DNA from: Stenotrophomonas nitritireducens
GTDB lineage: Bacteria; Pseudomonadota; Gammaproteobacteria; Xanthomonadales; Xanthomonadaceae
DNA length: 64,000 nt
Assembly: GCF_001700965.1 (NCBI RefSeq)
Contig: NZ_CP016756.1
Coordinates: forward strand, 1,054,001-1,118,000
Direction: 5' to 3'
Part shown: positions 1 to 9,000 of the stretch, one piece after another
How the letters are laid out: the number at the start of each line of letters is the position of its first letter
Position numbering within the stretch: position 1 is the stretch's first letter
Notes under the pieces: model-generated
What the model saw: the letters and a program-made list of their open reading frames with translations, nothing else
The model's database searches: none
What the model was told of the DNA's origin: nothing
Translations under genes and position numbers: made by a program

Positions 1-3000
1 GGGTTGGCTTGGTAGTAAGCACCGCCGCCGGTGATCCAGCGCTGCGCACCGGATGCCTCACCGCCACTGGAATTGAGGAACTTCCATGTGCCGGCGGTGT
101 AGCTGGCCCAATCGATGGTGCGGCCAATCCTGGCTTCCATCGACCAGCGGTAGCGCATGCCTGCTTTGGGGTTGTAGCTGGAAACGTTGCTGATGCTGTT
201 GGCGGTTTCCCAGGTGCTGCAGGCGGCGCCACATATGCTGTTGTCGTAGGCCTTGGCCTGCTCGCCGGCGCGCTGCACATACCACACCGAGTAAGCCGCC
301 TTGCCGTCTAGGCTGGTCTTGAGCCGATCGATGATCTGCACCACGCCATCCTGCCCGGTGGCCACATTCATGCCGCTGAGCTGCACGTCGCGGCCGAGGC
401 CAACATCCACCTTCACCTGGCCGAAGCCGCTGGTAACGTTGATCTTGCCCTTGTTGGTGGTGCTGACGATGGAGCCATCCAACATCACCTTGCCGCCACC
501 AGAGGCATTGACGTCGTCGACGATGAAACGCTTGGCTGCGGTGTCGTACTTGACCGAGATCAGGTTGGAGGCCGAACCAATCGTGCGCACCATCGAGCTG
601 GGCACACTCAGCACGCCGCTCTGGGTGTCAGCCCACGCCAACCAGTTCTGTGCATTGAGGTCATCGCTGATCTGCAGCGACCAGTCGATGCCGGCGCCGG
701 CCTCGATCGTACCGTTGATGTCGATATACCGGGCGGTGATGTTCACTTCGCGCGCGCGGATGGCGCTGGTGTCGGCCGCGATCGCGCCATTCTGCGAATA
801 GCTGGCGCTGCCGCTCAAGGTGTCGACATAGGCCACGGTCGGGATTTTGACCGAGTTCTTGTAGTTGTAGGGGAAGGTCGTGTAGCTGCCGTAACCGGGC
901 TGATCGCTACCGCAACGCGAGCCACCCACATGCGGCAGGCAGGCACCGTAGACGATGATGGCACCGCCACCATAGTTCGCGTCACCGGGCTGCTTGAGGA
1001 GGTTGTTGTTGAGCTGCTCCGTATTGGTGGCGCTGCCCTTGTACTGCAGGTTGGCGAGCAGCCCTGCCACCAGATCGGCGTTGCCGTAGGCGCTGCCCAG
1101 CAGCCCCTGCAGGTAGCTTGCCCACAGGCCCTCGGACGACGTTACGTTCTTGTCCTGGTTCCTGTTCTTGAAGGTGAACGTCCCGTTCGGCGCGAACGTG
1201 TTGAAGCTTGCCGCGTACACAGGCCCGCTCACGATCGAGCCGGCCTTGGATTCGTAACGGACATCGGCCCCGATGCTGTTGACCACCCCCATCTGCAGAA
1301 TCGAGCTGCCATTGCCCTGGGTGTAGTTGCCGTTGATGTTGATATGCGGCTTGGCCCCCGAGCTGCTGCCGCTGATGCGCTCATAGCCGCTATTGACCGT
1401 GCCCGCAACCAGCACGTTGCCGCCGGCGTAGTCCGGAATGTAGATGTTGCCGAACGCCAGGTGGTACGCCGAATCGTTGACGATATCCACCGACGGTGCG
1501 CCATGCGCGGCCACCGAACCGGTACTGCCAATGCGGATGTTTGTGCCCTTCAGATAGACATCGGCGCCGGCCGCATAGATGTCGTCGATCAGCACGACCT
1601 GGTCGTTGTCGTTGACGACTTCGCCCGGGTCGAAGCTGCTGTCCAGCTGCTTGAGCTGGGCGATGGTCATGCAGGCGTAACCGATGCCGATATCGGCGCT
1701 GCAGCTGAAGTTGCTGTTGATCCCGACGCGCACATCGGTGGCGGTACCGGCGATCACCTTGCCGTCGATCGCCACGTTGCTGACAACCGCGCCAGCGCCC
1801 GACGGCGAGGAGCGGTTGATCGTCACCGGGATGAAGCCCAGTTGATAGCCGGTGGCGCGGCCGCTTGCGCGCTGGGCGAAATAGTCGCCCCAGGCACCCA
1901 CATAGATGTCACCGGAACTGCTCAAGGTCGAGCCTGCACCCAGGCTCACCCCCATCTGCGCACGGGTGGCCGCATCAGCGGAAACCGTCGGTATCGCGAC
2001 CAGCCCACGCACGTAGCCTTCGGCGCCGGCATTGGTCAGCAGATTGCTCTCCAGCAATGCGGTGCCGTCCTTACCTGCAGACAGGTAAGCGTTCTGCACG
2101 GAGGACAGGGTTGCACCGGTGCCGACGTTGACGTTCTCGATGACATCGGCCTCCACCTTCGAGCGCGCCGACCCGACCGCCGCCAGGCCCCAGGTATTGA
2201 CCAGCGCCTGACTGTTGAGCGAGCCGGTGGTGGTGGTGCCCAGGTTCAGATAGCCCAGGCTTGCCAGCTTGGCACTGTTGCCAACGCTGACCTGGTTGCT
2301 GAAGTCGGCATCCATCCTGGTGTCCACCACGGCCACCTGGATGGCACCGCCGGTCGACAACTGCGCCTTGTCCACCGCCACCGCCTTGGTGCGGGCGACG
2401 ATGTCGAGGTTGTTGTTGCCACTGGACTTGTTGGCAACGCCGGATTGCAGCGTCACGTTGTCGCCAACGCTGGCCGTCGTTCTGCCGGTCAGCTGCGTCT
2501 CCAGCAATGCTGCGCTGCCATTGATCACGCCGCCAGCTGCAGCCTGCACGGCCGCGCCATCCAGCGCGCTGTAGAACAGGTTGTCAGCAGTGATACCCAA
2601 ACCTTGGCCGGCAAACAGTCGCGCGCCGCTGCCCAGCGTCGCACTCACGGTACTGTCAACCACGTTGCGGACCTTCGAGCCGCTGGCGCCAGCAACGGCC
2701 GCATTGGTCGAATCCGCACTACCGCCGTAGTTGGCCTGGTGTTTCGCCGCCACGGTGATGCTGTCGGCAAGGATGCCCTTGCCGTTGCCGGCGTTGCTGC
2801 CGATGCTCGCACTCACCAGCGAGGTGCCCGTGGTGCCCGCCGCGCTGGCGGCACCGGAAATCAGGCCGCCGCTGCCGGCGAAGGTGCTGGCGAGATTGCT
2901 GTCGTTGCCGTTGGCGGTCACCGCCAGCTTGCCCATCATCTGCAACGGGTCGGCCTGGGTATTGGCATGCGTGCCACGGATGCGATCGCCAACAGCGGCG

Positions 3001-6000
3001 ATGGTCTGGGTGTTGGAACTGGCATTGGCCACCGCCGCACCCAGCGCCAATCCGCCAATGGTAATGCCGGTGGCCTGCGCATCCTGGCGCGTGCTGCTGT
3101 CAGCAGCCACGGTGAAGTCACCGCGGCTGCCAATGACAACATCGTTGCCAACCAATGCCTTGGTCACACTGTTGTCGCCCGCATTGGCGACTGCGGCGTT
3201 GGCGGCGAAGTAAATCCCGCCCGCGCCCGCAGTGGCTTCCGCATACACGCCAGCGCCTGTACCCAGCGCCGCTCCCCGCGTCGCCTTGATATTGACGTTG
3301 CCGTCGCCGCTCACATTGACCTTGTTACCCAGTGCAGCCAGCACATCGGTCTTTGCCTGCGCATCCACCACCACGGCACCCACCGCCGCGCCGGCCGATA
3401 CGGTCACACCCAAACCTGTAGCACGCACGGTGGCATCGGAGCTGGCGGTCACCTGCAGCGACGATCCATCGCCCACCGCTGGGCCGGCAACGCCGGTGCC
3501 CTTGGTGATGATGCTTGCATCCTCACCCACCACCGAACTCACGCTGCTGGAATCCCTGGCCAGTACCACCACCGCATTGGCCGCGCCAGCCAGCCCGGCA
3601 ACCGCGCCGGTGCCGCTGGCACTCACTGAACCCGAATGCAGGGCATTGAGCGCGACCTGGTTGAAGCCGGACAGCTTGGCATTATTGCCAACCGAGGCCG
3701 TTACCGTGGCATCGCGCGAGGCATGCGCGATCACCGCACCTGCCGCCAACGCGCCCACCGCTGCGCCGGTCGCATCGACCTTGGCGCTGTTGCCATCGCT
3801 GGCAAGTACGCTCAACGCGCCGCCCGGTCTGGTCGCATTGACATTGCCGGACACCGAGGCCGTCGTGGTCTGGGCAAAGTCATTCCATGCCACTGCCGCA
3901 CCGATGCCGACCAGTCCAGCACTACCTGCCACCGCCTTCACCGTGGACGAGGGCTGGTTGCTGGCGCTGCCGCTGGTTGCCGATACCTGCACATTGCCGG
4001 CATTGACCTGCCCATTCTCGATCGCTGCCGAGGTCTGCCCGTACATTCCGCTGTAAGCCACCGCACCACCGGCGCCCAGCCCGCCTGCCGCCACCACACC
4101 GGCAATATTGCTTGCAGTCAGCAGGTTGCTGGCAGTGACTCCCACGCTGCCTGCATCGACCGAGGCGCCCTTGATGGTAGCGAGCACCTGGTCCTGCTTG
4201 CCGCCCAGCGACAGCAAGCCCGGGCTGCTCGAACCGTTGAGCTGGGCCAGATGACTGTTGTCGAGCTTGCCTGCCAGCGCAGCGTCACCGGTGACGCTGG
4301 CATCGAGCTTGGGCCCCGAGGCAAGATCGTCCAATGCGGCCTTGGTGCCGCCCACTTCACCCAGCACGCTGCCGATATCGCCAACGCCTGACAGCAGCAC
4401 CGATGCCGCGCCGCCGATACCGGTGCTCAGGCCGATGCCGGCGGTCGCGGTGATCATGCTGATGTTGCGCAGGGCGCTGGCGGTGACGTCGACCGCGCCG
4501 CCGCTGCGGATGCTGCCGCCGCTGATACCCGCCGCCACCTTGCTGCCCAGCAGCGTGATGTTTGCCGCCGCGCCTACACCCTGCCCCAGCGACGCCGCTG
4601 CCACACCGCTGGTTGCGTTGACAGCGAGCTCCTCCCTTGCCGAAACCCCCACACGCCCTGCGACAACGGTCGCATCAACGATGTCAGCCTGGGTGGTATT
4701 GGCGATCTGCTGGAACTGTGCCATTCCGGCCACGGCGCCCCCACCGGCCAATGCACCACTGACCACGGTGCTGTCGAATTGCGCGGCGGTACGCGCCGAC
4801 ACATCCAACTTGCCCTGCACGTCGACATTGGTCGCCACACCGGCACGGCCCAGATGGGCACCGGTCTGCGTCTGCGCCATGTTCACCACCAGCACGCCCG
4901 CGCCAGCAGCCGCAGCGCCGAATGCCCCCGCACCGGCGACGATGCTGCTGTCTACCTGGTTGTCCGCGGTGATGCTCAGGCTGCCGCCCTCGGTACGCCC
5001 GCCAGACAACGATGCTTCGGTGTTGCTGGAAAACACATTGACCACACCAGTGCCGGCACCGCCGACGAGGCCGCCTGCGATCCCCATCACGGTGGTCTGC
5101 GCGGACTGCCTGCCGCGTGCATCAACGAGGATGTCACCGTTGCTGGCGAGGTTCGCATCGCGCACCGTCGCCTTGGTCGCTGTCTGCAGCACCATGCTCG
5201 ACGCCGCACCCGACGCGCTGCCACCTGCGCCAGCGGCTGCGCCCAATATCCAGGTGTTGGCCTGCACGTCACTGCTGGCCTTTACCTTGACGCTTTGCGT
5301 GTCATCAGCCAATGCGGTGGCGCTGTAGAAGTTGCCGCCTTCCTCGAAATCTGCGGGCTGTCCGCCACCAGCGCCCGGTACCACCGTCTGTTGCGGCAGC
5401 CACTTGCCGACCCACCCACTCAGGTCGTGCTGGTTGATCGAAACTGAGGTGATGCTGGCCTCGGTACTGCCACCGATCACATCGACCCCGGCCATCACCG
5501 ACAGCGTCTGTCCGCTGATCGGCGCGAAGCTGACCGCCTGGCTCACACCCAGGGTGTTGACCACCTGGCGGGTAGCCGCATCCACCAGCACGCCGCTGGC
5601 GCCATTCCATCCCAATGCACTGACCTTGGTGCCGGCACCGTCAATCTGTGCCAGCGTCTTGCCGGTCATCAGGTTGACCACCGTGCCCAGGCCGATACCT
5701 GCGGCGGTACCGCCCACCGCCACGCTGCCGGTCAACACGTCGATGCCCTGCTGCTGTGTCGCACGCACGGTCACGTCGCCATCGGCCACCACATCGGCGC
5801 CATCGGCGATACGCGCCGACACCTGCCCTTCCATCAGGTTCACCGCGACCGAGGCCGCACCGCCCACTGCCCCGCCGCCGCCAAGGCCGGCGGCAATGGT
5901 GCGGATGTTGGCGCCATTGTTGCCGGCAGCATTGGTCGCCTGCGCCGACACCTCGACATTCTTCGCATGCAGCTGGTAGCCGTTGCTGCCACCGACAAGA

Positions 6001-9000
6001 CTGGCCGAGGTGCTGCCGCCGATCTGGTTGAACGCAATCGCCGCGCCCACGCCCACGCTGCCTGCTACCGCCGCGGCACCTGCCAGCGAATCGATGCTGC
6101 GGCCGTCCTTGGCATGCACGCGTACACCGGCGACATTGCTGTCCAGACGGGTGTCCTGCAACTGTGCGGAGGTGTTGGAAGTGATGATGTTGGTGGTGAC
6201 GCTGCCACCCACCGCCACGCTGCCGGCACCGGCGCCGGATACGGCGGCGGTGCGGACCAGATTGCTCGACCCTGCCTCGACCGCCAGTCCGCTCGCATTG
6301 TCCAGCTGCGAACCGCGAACGCTTGCAGTGGTATCGCCACCGATGATGTTGACGCTGCTGGCCGCCCCTACCGCGACGCTGCCGGCACCGGCCAGCGCGC
6401 CGGCCAATGAGTAGGCCGCGCCGGTCGTCTGCGCGTTGACCGTCACGTCGCCAACAACACCTGCGTTCCTGCGCTGCAGGCCCTTGATGCTCGCATCGGT
6501 GGTGTTGTCGATCAGGTTGCTGCTATTGCTTGCCGAGATGGCCGCGGTACCGGCAGCGGCACCGGCAATGGCCAAGGTCTTGATGGTGGAATCGGCAACC
6601 GACTTCACGTCCAGCTTGCCGGTACTGACTGCGGTACCGTCCACGCCGGCATGGGTGGTGTCGGCGATGCTGCCGACATTGATGGCCGCGCCCACCGCGG
6701 CGGTGCCCGCACCCGCTACGGCACCGGACAGGGTGTGCATCTTCGAACTGTTGCTGGCGCCCACCGCGATGTTGGCCGCATCCACGCTGCCACCGATGAG
6801 GTCGGCACTGGCGTTGTTGCCGATCGTGCTCCAGGCCACCGAACCCTGCACGGCGACATTGCCCGCGGCACCGGCGGCGATGGCACCGGACAGGATCTTG
6901 GCCTGGTTCTGCGCATCCAGCGTCACGTCGCCGCTGGCGGTCAGCTGTGCGCCACGCGCGGTTGCCTTGGTCTTGCTGGCGATCTCGTTGATGGTCAGCG
7001 CCGCGCCCACCGCAACCTTGGAACCCACGGTGACGGCACCCGACAGCGAGGCGATGTAGGCCGCATCACTGGCATCCAGGGTGATCGACTTGCCGTCCAG
7101 CGCAGTCGCGGCGGCAAGCCCTGCCGCATCTATCCCGACCAGCGCTGCGGTGGTGTTGTTGATCTGGTTGTAGGACGCACTGCCCACGCCGGCGAACTTG
7201 CCGGTACTCACACCCAGCCCGGCGCTGACTGCGAGGATGTCGGCATGATCTTCGGCAGTGATTGCGATATCGCCGCCGCTGGCGCCGCTCGTCCTGCTGA
7301 TGTTGGCGCCGGCAACCGACGCCACATGGCTGTTGTTGATGCTGTTGTAGCCGAACGCCACGCCGGCATTGCTGTCGCTGACCTGTGCCATGCCGGCCAC
7401 GGCGATGATCGAGCTGCGCGCCTGGTTGCGCTGTATCGCGCTGACCTGGGTATCGCTGCTGGACCCGGAATCCGCATTGGCATCCGCGGTGACCGCACCC
7501 ACAGCCGTGCCGCAATAGTCCATGCCCATGGCGGACGAACAGCCGTCATCGGTGGCACGTACATCGGCAATGCGCGCGGTGCCGGCATATACATCCAACG
7601 CACCTGCGAACGCGATATCCGCGCCGCCATTGATCGTCGCGGTGGTCTGGTTGGCGATCTGGTTGATCACCACCGAGCCGGCCAGGCCGACGCTGTTGGC
7701 TTCCTTCGATACACCACCGGCTGCGGCCGCGGCGATGATGCGCGAAGCATCGGCCGCGATCATCTGCACATCGTCGGCCTTGCTGATGCTGCCGCCGCTG
7801 ATGGATGCGGTGGTTTTGTCGGCGATGTCCGCATAGGTCACGGCAATGCCCATACCCGCCTTGCCGCCGACGTACAGTGCGCCGCCGCCGTTACCGATCT
7901 TCGACTCGTTGACCGCCTTCACCGCCACGTCATAGCTGCCCGTGCTGTTGCCCAGCGTCGACCCGGCCAGACTGGCGGTGGTGTTGCTCTTGGACATTGC
8001 GACCGTGGCCGATACCGCCGCAGCAACTGCCGTGCTCTGGTCGCTGGAAGCGTTGACGCCAACCCCCAACCCCACATTGACCTGCTCGTTCTCGTTGCGC
8101 GCGGTGATGGACACATCGCCGGCCCTGTCCAGCGTGCTGCCGACCAGGCCGGCATGGGTGTCATTGGCGATATCGCTGTACGCGACACCACCGGCAATGG
8201 CCGCACTGCCGTTGCTGTTGTCCGAGTTCGCCTTGGTGATCGAGATGGCCCCGCTGATGCTTACCAGCAAGGTCTTGTTGATGGCGGCGATGTCCAGCTT
8301 GCTGGCGGTATCCAGACCATGCACGGTCGCCGAGGTGATATCGGCCTTGGTGTTCTGGCGGATGCGGTTGACGGTGACGCTGCCCGATACCGCCACCCCG
8401 AACGAGGGCTGGTTGATCGGGCCGGAGTCGCTCTGCGGTGCATCCTTGCTGCCGAGCAATCCCTTGGCCTTGTCGAAGTAGCCGGAAACCTTGTCACCGC
8501 CAAGCTTCTTCAGGCCGCCGGCCATCGATTCCAGCCCGGCAACCTTGTCGCTGGCGCGCGACTTGAGGCTGTCGAAGAAGGCGGGGTTTTCACCGTTCTG
8601 CTTGTCAGCCAGGGCCTGCTGGGCTTTCTGGTCTTCTTCCTTCTGCGACTTGCTGCTGACCATGGCACCAGCGGCGGCAACCGCGCCGGACAGGCCTTCG
8701 CTGGTCGCATTCACCGCCAGCGCATTGGTGGAAATGCTGCCCGCGCCAGCGGCCGAGCTCCCCTGCTGGTACCCGGCCGGTATCGCGCCGATGAAAGCGC
8801 GCGTGTCGGTATCCATCTGCTGGTAGGCCACGCTGGCGCCGACCGACAGGCTGTCGGTCATCGTCACGGCACCGGCAACCGACCAGACAAACAGGTCCTC
8901 ATTGGCCTTCACGTCCACGCTTTTCGCGGTGACCGTGGCCTTGTTGCTCACACCCGCCAGAGTATGGCTGTCCAGGTCCAGCGCAGATGCGGTGCCACTG